DNA of 52,554 nucleotides from Paracoccaceae bacterium (GTDB lineage Bacteria > Pseudomonadota > Alphaproteobacteria > Rhodobacterales > Rhodobacteraceae): assembly GCA_028285485.1 (NCBI GenBank), contig JANQPC010000026.1, forward strand, positions 1-52,554, in the 5' to 3' direction. Below the pieces are notes generated by a model. It worked only from the letters and a program-made list of their open reading frames with translations, did no database searches and was not told where the DNA came from. Shown here in pieces: positions 43,471-52,459 of this stretch. A program made the translations under genes and the position numbers. Each line of letters opens with the position of its first letter. Within the stretch, counting starts at the first letter, position 1.

Positions 43471-43932
43471 ATGATCGAGATTGACGATACGGATCGGCGA
43501 ATCCTCACTGTGCTTCAGCGCAGTGGCCGCATCTCGAATGCCGAGCTATCGGAGAAGGTGAACCTTTCTGCCTCGGCCTGCCATCGCCGGGTTCATCGCC
43601 TGGAGGGATCGGGCCTGATTGCGCGCTATGTCGCGCTTCTTGATCGCCGCAAGCTGAGCCGACCCACCACGGTGTTCGTTGAGATTACGCTCTCGGGCCA
43701 GGCCAATGATGTGCTGGATGCGTTCGAGCGCGAGGTGGCGCGCATCCCTGAAGTGCTGGAATGCCACCTGATGGCGGGCACGGCGGATTATCTGCTGAAA
43801 GTGAGCGCGATGGATAGCGAGGATTTTGCCCGCATCCATCGCCGCTCGCTGACCCGCCTGCCGGGGGTGGCGCAGATGCATTCAAGCTTCGCCCTGCGCA
43901 CGGTGATGGAGACGACGGCGCTGCCGGTGTAA
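43471..43932 (+). CDS. Lrp/AsnC family regulator (AldR-like)
   Basis: 153 residues. N-terminal winged HTH: DRRILTVLQRSGRISNAELSEKVNLSASACHRRVHRLEGSGLI. The C-terminal RAM ligand domain has ECHLMAGTADYLLKVSAMDSEDF. Divergent from ald with 131 bases between. The gap contains AT-rich imperfect palindromes such as around 43462-43475 (the start codon lies inside one), suitable for Lrp binding and autoregulation (inference). Confidence 0.93.
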   Translation: MIEIDDTDRRILTVLQRSGRISNAELSEKVNLSASACHRRVHRLEGSGLIARYVALLDRRKLSRPTTVFVEITLSGQANDVLDAFEREVARIPEVLECHLMAGTADYLLKVSAMDSEDFARIHRRSLTRLPGVAQMHSSFALRTVMETTALPV

Positions 43933-44035
43933 CGGCAGGGGGCAACTGCGCCATCGCATCTCAGGTTCAGCGGAGGGCTAAGGGCACCGCTCTGCGCGTT
44001 GTCCGAAGAGGGCGGGCGCCCGCGTTGCCGGGGCC

Positions 44036-44791
44036 CTATTTGTCGTCTTCCTCATCCTCATCGGAACTGTCGGGGAGGTTGAAGAAGCTATCGGCATCGA
44101 GCACTTCGGTGCTTTCCTCTTCTTCGGGCTTCTCGCCTTCGGTGAGGCTGAAGGTCTCAAGCCCCGAGATCGCGGTGGGGATCTTCGGCTCGGCCTCCAT
44201 GCCAAGGGATTGCTCGGTGGAGACGAGTTTGCGCCGCTCGTCATCCGTCATCACCTCGCCTTCCTTGGCCTTCTTCGCGGCGGCCTTCTGCACGGCGGCA
44301 TCAAGCTCGGTCTGCTTCGTCAGGCCAAGTGCGACGGGATCGACTGGCTGAATATTTGAGATGTTCCAATGGGTGCGCTCGCGGATCGATTGGATGGTGG
44401 GCTTCGTCGTGCCCACGAGCTTCGAGATCTGCGCATCCGTCAGTTCGGGGTGGAACTTCACCAGCCACAGGATGGCCGCAGGCCGGTCCTGACGCTTCGA
44501 GAGCGGCGTGTAGCGCGGGCCGCGGCGTTTTTCTTCGCCCACGGCAGCGGCATTGAACTTCAGCTTCAGCTTGTAGAGCGGATCTTTCTCGCCACGCTCG
44601 ATCTCGATCGGCTCAAGCTGGTTGTTGGTGATCGGATCGAACCCTTTTACGCCGGTGGCCACATCGCCATCGGCAATCCCCTGAACCTCCAGCTCATGCA
44701 GCCCGCAGAAATCGGCGATCTGCTTGAACGTCAGCGTTGTGTTATCAACCAGCCAGACGGCGGTGGCTTTCGCCATGATCGGTTTGTTCAT
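44036..44791 (-). CDS. DUF1013 protein, TrcR-like cell-cycle regulator
   Basis: 251 residues; conserved in alphaproteobacteria. Recognised from ATAVWLVDNTTLTFKQIADFCGLHELEVQGIADG, the DNA-binding-like LTDAQISKLVGTTKPTIQSIRERTHWN and the long acidic C-terminal tail (EEESTEVLDADSFFNLPDSSDEDEEDD). The family is named for TrcR, a cell-cycle transcription factor of Rhizobiales and relatives. AAGGAG precedes ATG 44791. Divergent from the RNase T2 gene. Confidence 0.88.
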   Translation of the reverse strand: MNKPIMAKATAVWLVDNTTLTFKQIADFCGLHELEVQGIADGDVATGVKGFDPITNNQLEPIEIERGEKDPLYKLKLKFNAAAVGEEKRRGPRYTPLSKRQDRPAAILWLVKFHPELTDAQISKLVGTTKPTIQSIRERTHWNISNIQPVDPVALGLTKQTELDAAVQKAAAKKAKEGEVMTDDERRKLVSTEQSLGMEAEPKIPTAISGLETFSLTEGEKPEEEESTEVLDADSFFNLPDSSDEDEEDDK

Positions 44792-44916
44792 GCGCCCACT
44801 CCTTTAGGCAAATCTTTCCCGCGCCGGGAAAACGGCTGTTCCGGCTGGAACACATCCTCGTTTTCGGGGAAGTTGCGGAGAATATAGTCACCCTCCGGCC
44901 CGGAGAAAAGCACCAA

Positions 44917-45540
44917 ATGCGCAGCCTTCTCATCGCCCTTCTTCTGCCCGTGGCGGCCTGGGCCGAGGGCGATCGCGCTGGGGCCTTCGATTACTACGTG
45001 ATGGCGCTGAGCTGGTCGCCCAATTGGTGCGACCGCGAAGGCGGCGATTCCCCGCAATGCGCGCCGGAGCGGGATCTGGGCTGGATCCTCCATGGCCTTT
45101 GGCCCCAGCATGAGGTGGGCTGGCCCAGCGATTGCCGAACCGGTGCGCGCAACCCCTCGCGCGCCGAAACCGGGGCAATGGCCGATATCATGGGTTCCGG
45201 CGGGCTGGCCTGGCACCAGTGGAAGAAGCACGGGCGCTGCAGCGGGCTCTCATCGCGCGATTACTTCGCGCTTTCGCGCGAGGCCTATGGGCGGGTCACC
45301 CGGCCGGAGGTGTTCCGCCGCCTGGGCGACACGGTGAAACTGCCGGCCCGCGTGGTGGAGGAGGCGTTTCTGGAGGCCAATCCCGCGCTCTCAGCCGATA
45401 TGCTGACGGTGACCTGCAAGAACCGCCAGATTCAGGAGGTGCGGATCTGCCTCACGCGCGATCTGTCCCCCCGCATCTGCGGGCGCGATGTGCGGCGCGA
45501 TTGCACGCAGAGCGACGCGCTCTTGCACCCGATCCCCTAA
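44917..45540 (+). CDS. Ribonuclease T2 family protein, secreted
   Basis: 207 residues with signal peptide (MRSLLIALLLPVAAWA, about 1-16) and eight or more cysteines, consistent with a disulfide-stabilised periplasmic or extracellular RNase. CAS I: ILHGLWPQ with H59. CAS II: WHQWKKHGRC with H100 and H105. The usual catalytic Glu of CAS II (HEW) is Gln here (Q101), which may lower or alter activity, or may be normal for this lineage. GGAG precedes ATG 44917. It overlaps the convergent oxidoreductase by 4 bases. Confidence 0.9.
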   Translation: MRSLLIALLLPVAAWAEGDRAGAFDYYVMALSWSPNWCDREGGDSPQCAPERDLGWILHGLWPQHEVGWPSDCRTGARNPSRAETGAMADIMGSGGLAWHQWKKHGRCSGLSSRDYFALSREAYGRVTRPEVFRRLGDTVKLPARVVEEAFLEANPALSADMLTVTCKNRQIQEVRICLTRDLSPRICGRDVRRDCTQSDALLHPIP

Positions 45541-46523
45541 CGCACCTTCAGAACGATCTTGCCCACATGGGCGGAGCTTTCCATGCGCGCATGGGCCTCC
45601 GCCGCGGATTCAAGCGCAAAGGTCTGATCCATCACCGGCGCGATCCGCCCCGCTTCCAGAAGCGGCCAGACCTCGGCGCGCAGCGCCTTAGCGATGGCGG
45701 CTTTGGCCAGATCGGATTGCGGGCGCAGGGTGGAGCCCGTGATCGTTAACCGCCGCGCCATCACCTGCGCGAAATTCAGCTCCACCTTCGGGCCCTGGAG
45801 GAAGGCGATCTGCACGAGGCGGCCATCCTCCTTCAGCGCCCGAACGTTGCGCGGGATGTAATCGCCCCCCACCATATCCAGGATCAGGTCGGCGCGGCCT
45901 GCGCCCTTCATCACCTCAACGAAATCCTCGGTTCGGTAGTTGATCGCCCGCTCTGCGCCAAGCCGCTCGCAGGCCGCGCATTTTTCCGCCGATCCCGCCG
46001 TGGCATAGACCCGTGCGCCGAAAGCGTGGGCGAGCTGGATTGCCGTTGTTCCGATCCCCGAACTACCGCCATGAACGAGGAACACCTCGCCCGCGCGCAG
46101 GGCCCCGCGCTGGAAGACGTTGGACCAGACGGTGAAGAACGTCTCGGGCAGACAAGCGGCCTCTGCCAGGCCCAGCGGGGCGGGAACAGGCAGGCAATGG
46201 GCGGCGGGGGTGGTGGCGTATTCCGCATATCCGCCGCCAGGGAGCAGCGCGCAGACTGTTTCGCCCACCCCGGGCCACCCAACGTTGGGGCCAGTGGCCA
46301 ACACCCGCCCGGCTGCCTCAAGCCCCGGCAGATCGCTGGCCGTGGGCGGCGGCGCATAGCTCCCGGCCCGCTGCAGGGCATCGGGGCGGTTCACCCCGGC
46401 ATAGGCGATCTCGATCAGCACCTCGCCGGGCCCGGGCGTGGGCACGGGCCGTTCCACCGCGCACAGAACCTCCGGCCCGCCGGGGGCGGAGATTTCCACG
46501 GCGCGCATCGTCTTCGCTGTCAT
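45537..46523 (-). CDS. NAD(P)H-quinone oxidoreductase (PIG3/zinc-binding-like MDR family)
   Basis: 328 residues of the medium-chain dehydrogenase/reductase superfamily, quinone-oxidoreductase branch without catalytic zinc cysteines. GroES-like N-terminal half (VLIEIAYAGVNRPDALQRAG), then FLVHGGSSGIGTTAIQLAHAFG as the NADP loop, and RLTITGSTLRPQS, typical of PIG3-like proteins. Probably reduces quinones with NADPH. It lies 6 bases after the COQ9 gene stop region and shares its operon. Confidence 0.92.
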   Translation of the reverse strand: MTAKTMRAVEISAPGGPEVLCAVERPVPTPGPGEVLIEIAYAGVNRPDALQRAGSYAPPPTASDLPGLEAAGRVLATGPNVGWPGVGETVCALLPGGGYAEYATTPAAHCLPVPAPLGLAEAACLPETFFTVWSNVFQRGALRAGEVFLVHGGSSGIGTTAIQLAHAFGARVYATAGSAEKCAACERLGAERAINYRTEDFVEVMKGAGRADLILDMVGGDYIPRNVRALKEDGRLVQIAFLQGPKVELNFAQVMARRLTITGSTLRPQSDLAKAAIAKALRAEVWPLLEAGRIAPVMDQTFALESAAEAHARMESSAHVGKIVLKVR

Positions 46524-46529
46524 CGCGCG

Positions 46530-47231
46530 TCAGCTCTCGCCCGGGGTAGTGAACACGCCCGGCACATCGCGCCGCCGGCTGGCACCGGGCGCGCGCACGT
46601 GCGAAAGCGCCCAGTTCGGCAGCGCGAACATGGCCTTGAAGAGGGGGTTGCCCTGAACCGCGCCCTTCGCCTTTTCGATCCGCATCACATCTTCGATCCG
46701 CCGATCCAGAAACGCCCAGGTGCCCTGATGTTCCGGGCTGTCATCGCCCAGCCAGTAGAGCACGACCGAGGCGTAGACGCCCGAAAGCGTCGCGCGCTTG
46801 GTATACCAGTTATAGTCTTCCGACGTGTCGCCCAGCGCCGTCCAGATCGCATCCGCCGTGCCCCAGATCGCCTGCGCGCCGAGGGGCGCGTATTGCGGCA
46901 GGGCAAAGAGCGCCGATCCCCGGCGCACCGCCTCCCGATCGGGAATTGCCTCGATCCGCAGACGCACGGCATGGGCCACGCGATCGCGAAAGCGCATCGC
47001 CTCCAGATCTGCCTCGCCAAGCCGGTGCACCATCTCGGCATCGCCCGCGGCGTGGAAGGCCAGCGCAAGATCCACCGCGCCCCGGGGGCAGGCGCTGCGC
47101 GCCGCCGCCGCATCGACCCCGCTATCGGCAATCGCGGCCCGGAACGCGGCGTCCGACCAGCCATCAAAGGGCACATGCGGCAATGCGGCTTCCAGAAGCC
47201 TTTTCTTCACGTCATCGGCGGCGTCTTGCAT
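46530..47231 (-). CDS. COQ9 family protein
   Basis: 233 residues. COQ9 proteins bind isoprenoid lipid and aid ubiquinone synthesis with COQ7. Recognised from an N-terminal TetR-like helical fold (VKKRLLEAALPHVPFDGWSDAAFRAA), RVAHAVRLRIEAI, and EDYNWYTKRATLSGVYASVVLYWLGDDS, the most conserved block. GTG- and ATG-start options are few; ATG 47231 is the only good one. Upstream of the quinone oxidoreductase in one transcript, consistent with quinone metabolism. Confidence 0.93.
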   Translation of the reverse strand: MQDAADDVKKRLLEAALPHVPFDGWSDAAFRAAIADSGVDAAAARSACPRGAVDLALAFHAAGDAEMVHRLGEADLEAMRFRDRVAHAVRLRIEAIPDREAVRRGSALFALPQYAPLGAQAIWGTADAIWTALGDTSEDYNWYTKRATLSGVYASVVLYWLGDDSPEHQGTWAFLDRRIEDVMRIEKAKGAVQGNPLFKAMFALPNWALSHVRAPGASRRRDVPGVFTTPGES

Positions 47232-47324
47232 CCCTGAAATTCCTTTTCACCCGGCGCGGTAGACAAGCTAAAGCGGCCTTGCTATACGGCCACCTCCTGC
47301 GTTTTCGGAAACTCTAACTTAGAA

Positions 47325-47338
47325 AGGTGGTGACACCT
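47325..47338 (+). promoter_or_regulatory. Hairpin over the rpsU ribosome site
   Basis: AGGTG-GTGA-CACCT: a 5-bp stem with a GNRA-type tetraloop, ending 3 bases before the rpsU AUG. The Shine-Dalgarno AAAGGTGGT forms its 5' arm, so the stem could mask the ribosome site. Confidence 0.6.
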
Positions 47339-47341
47339 ACC

Positions 47342-47548
47342 ATGCAGGTCAGTGTTCGCGACAACAATGTCGATCAGGCGCTTCGTGCCCTGAAAAAGAA
47401 GCTGCAGCGTGAAGGCGTCTTCCGCGAAATGAAGCTTCGGCAACATTTCGAGAAGCCGTCCGAGAAGCGTGCGCGCGAAAAGGCCGAGGCCATTCGCCGG
47501 GCCCGCAAGCTCGCGCGGAAAAAGGCGCAGCGCGAAGGGCTGCTCTAA
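47342..47548 (+). CDS. rpsU: 30S ribosomal protein S21
   Basis: 68 residues, [20 protein letters not shown] to KKAQREGLL, the standard alphaproteobacterial S21. ATG 47342 is used rather than GTG 47327 because the family starts at MQVSV and the upstream codons lie in the ribosome-site hairpin. Divergent from the COQ9 operon. Two hairpins close the transcript at 47565-47620. Confidence 0.98.
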   Translation: MQVSVRDNNVDQALRALKKKLQREGVFREMKLRQHFEKPSEKRAREKAEAIRRARKLARKKAQREGLL

Positions 47549-47564
47549 GCAGGCTTCAACACTG

Positions 47565-47620
47565 GCGGGCTTCGGCCCGCGACGACGACCCCCGCGGCCC
47601 TGCCCGGGGGTTTGTTGTTT
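47565..47620 (+). terminator. rpsU terminator (two hairpins)
   Basis: GCGGGC-TTCG-GCCCGC (47565-47580), then CCCCCG...CGGGGG (47589-47610) followed by TTTGTTGTTTG. It separates rpsU from the convergent recR. Confidence 0.85.
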
Positions 47621-47638
47621 GTGAAGGTAAGCTGGGCG

Positions 47639-48235
47639 TTAAAATGCCTTGCGCGCGCGCATCGCCGCCGAGATCGTGCCATCGTCGAGGTAATCGAGCT
47701 CGCCGCCGATCGGCACGCCTTGGGCGAGGGAGGTGACCTCGATCTCCGGGCCAAGCTGATCGGCGATGTAGTGGGCGGTGGTCTGGCCATCGACTGTGGC
47801 GTTCAGCGCCAGGATCACTTCGCGCACCCCCTCCTCGCGCACCCGGCGCAGGAGTTGCGGGATGCGCAGATTGTCGGGCCCCACCGCATCAAGCGCCGAA
47901 AGCGTGCCGCCCAGAACATGGTAGCGGCCTTTGAAAACGGCCGAGCGTTCCATCGCCCAGAGATCGGCCACATCCTCCACAACGCAGATCTCGCCCGTGG
48001 CGCGCGACTCGGACCGGCAGATATCGCAGATCTCCGACGTGGAGATATTGCCGCAATTGAGGCATTCGCGCGCGGTGGCGGCGACCGATTGCATCGCGTC
48101 GGACAGCGGCAGCAAAAGAAGGCTGCGCTTTTTGACCAAGTGCAGAACCGCGCGGCGGGCGGAGCGGGGGCCAAGCCCCGGCAGCTTCGCCATCAGCTCG
48201 ATCAGCGCCTCGATATCTTCCGGGCCGTCGGCCAC
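47639..48235 (-). CDS. recR: Recombination mediator RecR
   Basis: 198 residues. HhH motif [20 protein letters not shown], zinc finger [16 protein letters not shown], and Toprim domain with [16 protein letters not shown] and [15 protein letters not shown]. Loads RecA at gaps with RecO/RecF. GTG 48235 lies 4 bases after the ybaB stop. Last gene of dnaX-ybaB-recR. Confidence 0.97.
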   Translation of the reverse strand: MADGPEDIEALIELMAKLPGLGPRSARRAVLHLVKKRSLLLLPLSDAMQSVAATARECLNCGNISTSEICDICRSESRATGEICVVEDVADLWAMERSAVFKGRYHVLGGTLSALDAVGPDNLRIPQLLRRVREEGVREVILALNATVDGQTTAHYIADQLGPEIEVTSLAQGVPIGGELDYLDDGTISAAMRARKAF

Positions 48236-48239
48236 CGCG

Positions 48240-48584
48240 CTAGAAGGGCAGCTTCATATCGGCCGGAAGGCCAAGCCCCTCGGTGAGCTTCTGCATCTCC
48301 TCGGCGCTGCGTTCCTGCGCCTTGGCCTGGGCATCCTTGATGGCGGCAAGGATCAGGTCTTCGACAACTTCCTTGTCATCGGAGTTGAAGATCGAGGGAT
48401 CGATGTCGAGCGCGGTAAGCTCACCCTTCGCCGTGGCGGTGGCCTTCACCATCCCGGCGCCGCTTTCGCCCACAACCATGATCGAGCCCAGGCTTTCCTG
48501 CATCTCGGCCATCTTGCCCTGCATTTCCTGGGCCGCTTTCATCATTTTGCCCATGTCGCCCAGGCCGCCTAATCCTTTAAACAT
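48240..48584 (-). CDS. Nucleoid-associated protein YbaB/EbfC
   Basis: 114 residues from the second ATG (48584), which has GGAG at better spacing than the first (48587). A tweezers-like dimer that binds DNA. Core helix [22 protein letters not shown] and [20 protein letters not shown]. Between dnaX and recR, its usual slot. Confidence 0.95.
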   Translation of the reverse strand: MFKGLGGLGDMGKMMKAAQEMQGKMAEMQESLGSIMVVGESGAGMVKATATAKGELTALDIDPSIFNSDDKEVVEDLILAAIKDAQAKAQERSAEEMQKLTEGLGLPADMKLPF

Positions 48585-48593
48585 CATGCTCTC

Positions 48594-50342
48594 CTACTCT
48601 TCCTCAAAGGGATCCCATTCGCCTTCCACCTCCGGCAGCGCCTCTTCGGCCGCCTGCGCTTCGAGCGTTTCGCGGGATCTGATTTCAGTGATGCGCGCGC
48701 CGGGGAAGGCCGCGAAAACGGCGGCCACCATCGGGTGCGCTTTGGCATCTTCTTCCAGGGCGCGGTTCTTGGCATCGCGCGCTTCGGCAATCGTTTCGCC
48801 GCCGCCCTGCGATTCAACGCTCACCGCCCAGCGCACACCGGTATAGGATTGCAGGCGGCTGCCCAGGCGCTGGGCCAGATCGCGCGGTGCGCCTTCAGCC
48901 GGCACAAAGGCGATGCGGCCCGGCGCATAGCTGACAAGCCGCACATAGCCTTCGATTTCCACCAGCAGCTTCACATCGCGGTTCTTGCGGATCAGCGCCA
49001 CCACGGCTTCGAAGCTTGGAAAGCGGTCGAGCGCGGTTTCGGGCGCGGCGGCGAGGGCCGTGGCCGTGCCGCCGGGGCCGGGCGCGGCGGGTGCCGGGGA
49101 TGGCGCGCGGGCCTCGGTGGCGGCGGGCCGGCCGGCGGGCGCCCGGTTGCCGCCGCCGGGGGGCGGCGCAGGTGGTGGCGCATCCTGCAGTTTGCGCACC
49201 AGCTCTTCGGGCGTGGGCAGATCGGCCACATGGGTGAGCCGGATGATGGCCATCTCCGCCGCCATCATCGCGTTTGGCGCCGCGGCCACCTCTTCCAGCG
49301 CCTTCAGAAGCATCTGCCACATCCGAGTCATCACCCGCATCGGCAGCTTCTCGGCAAAGGCTTGCCCGCGGGCGCGTTCGTCCGGCGAAACGGTGGGGTC
49401 ATCGGCGGCATCGGGTGTGATCTTCGTGACGCTGATCCAATGGGTGATCTCGGCCAGATCGCGCAGCACGGCGGCCGGATCGGCCCCATCGGCATATTGC
49501 GCCGAAAGCTCTGCCAGCGCCCCCGCAGCATCGCCCGACATCACCAGATCGAAGAGATCAAGCACGCGGCCGCGATCGGCGAGGCCCAGCATCGCGCGCA
49601 CCTGATCGGCGGTGGTTTGGCCCGCTCCATGGGCCATCGCCTGATCAAGCAGGCTCATTGCATCGCGCACCGATCCTTCGGCGGCCCGCGCGATCAGTGC
49701 CAGCGCATCCTCGGCGATTTCCGCCTTCTCGCGGCCCGCGATCTCCTGCAGGTGGGCGATCATCGCCTCAGGCTCGATCCGGCGCAGATCGAAGCGCTGG
49801 CAGCGGGAGAGCACGGTCACCGGCACCTTGCCAATCTCGGTGGTGGCGAAGATGAACTTCACATGTTCCGGGGGCTCTTCCAGCGTTTTCAGAAGCGCGT
49901 TGAAGGCGCTTTTGGAGAGCATGTGCACTTCGTCGATAATGTAGATCTTGTAGCGCGCTGACGCCGCGCGATAGGCCACGCTTTCGATGATCTCGCGAAT
50001 GTCGTCCACGCCGGTGCGGCTGGCCGCATCCATCTCCAGCACATCCACATGGCGGCCCTCGGAGATGGCAACGCAATGCTCGCACACACCGCAGGGCTCG
50101 GTCGTGGGGCCGCCCGTGCCATCGGGCCCGATGCAGTTCATGCCCTTGGCGATGATCCGCGCGGTTGTGGTTTTGCCGGTGCCTCGGATGCCCGTCATGA
50201 TGAAGGCCTGCGCGATGCGATCCGCCTCGAAAGCATTCTTCAATGTGCGCACCATCGCCTCTTGCCCGATCAGATCGGCAAACCGCGCCGGGCGGTATTT
50301 GCGCGCGAGAACCTGATAGGCGGGGGCGGGGGCGTCTGGCAT
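48594..50342 (-). CDS. dnaX: DNA polymerase III subunit gamma/tau
   Basis: 582-residue clamp-loader ATPase. Walker A GIRGTGKTTTARI (51-63), zinc cysteines C70, C84, C87 and C90, Walker B IIDEVHMLS, and a Pro/Ala-rich linker (PPPAPPPGGG) before the tau C-terminal region. No A-AAA-AAG slippery site is visible in the coding strand, so a shorter gamma form by frameshifting is not supported here. Confidence 0.96.
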   Translation of the reverse strand: MPDAPAPAYQVLARKYRPARFADLIGQEAMVRTLKNAFEADRIAQAFIMTGIRGTGKTTTARIIAKGMNCIGPDGTGGPTTEPCGVCEHCVAISEGRHVDVLEMDAASRTGVDDIREIIESVAYRAASARYKIYIIDEVHMLSKSAFNALLKTLEEPPEHVKFIFATTEIGKVPVTVLSRCQRFDLRRIEPEAMIAHLQEIAGREKAEIAEDALALIARAAEGSVRDAMSLLDQAMAHGAGQTTADQVRAMLGLADRGRVLDLFDLVMSGDAAGALAELSAQYADGADPAAVLRDLAEITHWISVTKITPDAADDPTVSPDERARGQAFAEKLPMRVMTRMWQMLLKALEEVAAAPNAMMAAEMAIIRLTHVADLPTPEELVRKLQDAPPPAPPPGGGNRAPAGRPAATEARAPSPAPAAPGPGGTATALAAAPETALDRFPSFEAVVALIRKNRDVKLLVEIEGYVRLVSYAPGRIAFVPAEGAPRDLAQRLGSRLQSYTGVRWAVSVESQGGGETIAEARDAKNRALEEDAKAHPMVAAVFAAFPGARITEIRSRETLEAQAAEEALPEVEGEWDPFEEE

Positions 50343-50575
50343 CGCTGCTCCGGGAAAGTCGACGCGCCAAATCTAAGGTCGTGGCCCCCGAACGTCCACC
50401 ACTCACGCCGCGGGCTTGCGGGAATCGCCGCGCCCGCCTAGCCTTTCGGGGCCGCAAGGGGGCGGCACCCAGATCCGCGGACAGCCGTATCGGCACCTCC
50501 TTCACCGAACGACCAATTTCTTTCGGTTTTCCTTGCTCGATCGGCGGATCAACGGGCGCTTCGAAGGAGAAACCG

Positions 50576-52108
50576 ATGTCACTGAACCTCGATCAGTTGC
50601 GCCGTCAGGCCAAAACCCTGCGCAAGGCGTTTGCCGGCGGCGATGGTGCCGCGCGTGGCCGTGTCCAGGCGGTGCTGCCCGATGCGGGCACGCTGCGCCA
50701 TGCCGATGCGCTTCACGTGATCGCGCGCGAGGCGGGCCATGAAAGTTGGCCCCGGCTGAAGATGGCCGCCGATATCGCGCGGATGGATCGCGATGCGCGG
50801 GCGGAACGGCTGAAGATCGCGCTCTATTTCGGGCAGGCCTGGGTGGTGGACCGCCTGCTAGAGGCCGATCCGGATCTGCCGCGGCACAATCTTGGCCTGC
50901 AGATCGCGCTTTACGATCTGCCCGGCCTTCGCGCCCGGCTTGAGCGGGATCCGGAGGCGGCGGTGCGCGATATCGGGGTGCGCGCCCCGATTCTGCATCT
51001 GGCGTTTTCGCAGCATTGGCGGCGCGATCCCGGGGTTGAGGCGCTATCGGTAGAGATGGCGCAACTGCTTCTGGCCCACGGGGCGGATGTGAATGCCAGC
51101 TACCCGTCCGCGCCCGGGTCGGAGCATCGGCTTTCCGCCCTGTACGGCGCGCTCGGACATGCCGGCAATCTCTCGCTGGCCGCGTGGCTTTTGGAGAACG
51201 GCGCCGATCCCAATGACGATGAATCGCTCTATCACGCGACCGAACTTGGCCACACCAAGGGGCTTGAGATGCTGCTTGCCCACGGCGCGCAGACGGCAGG
51301 CACCAATGCGCTGGCCCGGGCGATGGATTTCGATGATATCGGGATGGTGCGCATCCTTCTCGAAGGCGGCGCCGATCCTAACGAGGGGCTTGCGCCGCAC
51401 CCCTCGGGCCAGCCCTTCGCAATGGTGCCCGGGCTCCACCAGGCCGCGCGGCGGATGTGCGCGGGCGATATCGCGCGGCTGCTGATCGATCACGGCGCCA
51501 AGGGCACGGGGCTGCATAACGGCCACACCGCCTATGCGCTGGCCCGGATGCGCGGCAATCACGCGGTCTCGCGGGTATTGGAAGAGGCGGGGCAGGCGCC
51601 GCCGCTTTCGCCGGAAGAGGCGCAGCTTGCCGCGATCGCCGATGGCGAAACCCCGGGGCCGATCGAAACCGCGCGCCTGTCGCCTGAGGCGCGGCGCATC
51701 CTGCACCGCATCGTGGCCTTTCCCGGAACGCTTGATCACGCCCGGCGCCTGGTTGCCGCCGGGATCGACCCCAATGATGTGGATGAGCAGGATATGCCCG
51801 CGATTCATATCTCCGGATGGCATGGCTTCCCCGAGCCCCTGGAATTTCTTCTGGGCCACGCCCCCGATTTCAAGGTGGAGAACATGTATGGCGGCAACCT
51901 GACCGATACGATCATCCATGGCGCCGAGTTTGCGCCAAGGGTTGCGGGCCAGGATCACATGCGAACGTTGCAGCTGGCGCTTGCGGCCGGGGCGCCGGTG
52001 AACCGGGAGGATATCGAAGGCTGCGGGGTGGAGGAGATGGCCGAATGGCTGCGCGACTGGGCCGAAGACCACCCAGACCAGGTGGCCGAACGGCATTCGC
52101 CCGGCTAA
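50576..52108 (+). CDS. Ankyrin-repeat protein, 510 residues
   Basis: Starts MSLNLDQLRRQAKTLRKAFAGGD; AAGGAGA is 5 bases upstream of ATG 50576. The N-terminal segment reads as a short helix domain, then about eight ankyrin-like units of the form AxxLLxxGADxN (MAQLLLAHGADVNASY, AAWLLENGADPNDD, MVRILLEGGADPNEG, ARRLVAAGIDPNDV, LALAAGAPVNREDI). No signal peptide or enzyme domain. Probably a cytosolic protein-interaction scaffold; partner unknown. Divergent from dnaX. Confidence 0.88.
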   Translation: MSLNLDQLRRQAKTLRKAFAGGDGAARGRVQAVLPDAGTLRHADALHVIAREAGHESWPRLKMAADIARMDRDARAERLKIALYFGQAWVVDRLLEADPDLPRHNLGLQIALYDLPGLRARLERDPEAAVRDIGVRAPILHLAFSQHWRRDPGVEALSVEMAQLLLAHGADVNASYPSAPGSEHRLSALYGALGHAGNLSLAAWLLENGADPNDDESLYHATELGHTKGLEMLLAHGAQTAGTNALARAMDFDDIGMVRILLEGGADPNEGLAPHPSGQPFAMVPGLHQAARRMCAGDIARLLIDHGAKGTGLHNGHTAYALARMRGNHAVSRVLEEAGQAPPLSPEEAQLAAIADGETPGPIETARLSPEARRILHRIVAFPGTLDHARRLVAAGIDPNDVDEQDMPAIHISGWHGFPEPLEFLLGHAPDFKVENMYGGNLTDTIIHGAEFAPRVAGQDHMRTLQLALAAGAPVNREDIEGCGVEEMAEWLRDWAEDHPDQVAERHSPG

Positions 52109-52118
52109 CCTGCGCCCG

Positions 52119-52439
52119 ATGACAGAGAGGGAACGCGATCGCCAGCGGATGTGGCTGATGGTTCTGGGCACAGGCTGGTGTCTCACCTGGGCCACCTCGT
52201 TTCTGGCCTATTGGCTGTCCGAGCCTTCGGGCGAGGGATTTTTGCGCGGTATGAACCGGGTGCTGAACTTTCTTGGCTGGCAAGGCGTGGCGGGCATGTT
52301 CGCGCTGGCCCTCTGGGGCGTGGCGCGCAACTGGCCGAAAGGAAACGCTACGCGCCGCATCGCCAGCATCCCCGCCGCGCTGACACTCTTACTCATCACC
52401 GCGATTGTCTTGTTGGTACTCTGGGGGGCGTATCTCTAG
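52119..52439 (+). CDS. Small membrane protein, 106 residues, unknown
   Basis: Three likely helices (about 11-30, 52-70 and 84-104: WLMVLGTGWCLTWATSFLAYW, WQGVAGMFALALWGVA, AALTLLLITAIVLLVLWGAYL). The N-terminus is charged (MTERERDRQRMW). No clear ribosome site; 10 bases after the ankyrin gene, so probably the same transcript. No family recognised. Confidence 0.75.
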   Translation: MTERERDRQRMWLMVLGTGWCLTWATSFLAYWLSEPSGEGFLRGMNRVLNFLGWQGVAGMFALALWGVARNWPKGNATRRIASIPAALTLLLITAIVLLVLWGAYL

Positions 52440-52459
52440 CCGCGCTTAGCGGCGGAGGT

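Noticed and set aside
48594-50342. Programmed frameshift in dnaX
   Set aside because: No A-AAA-AAG-type slippery heptamer seen on the coding strand.
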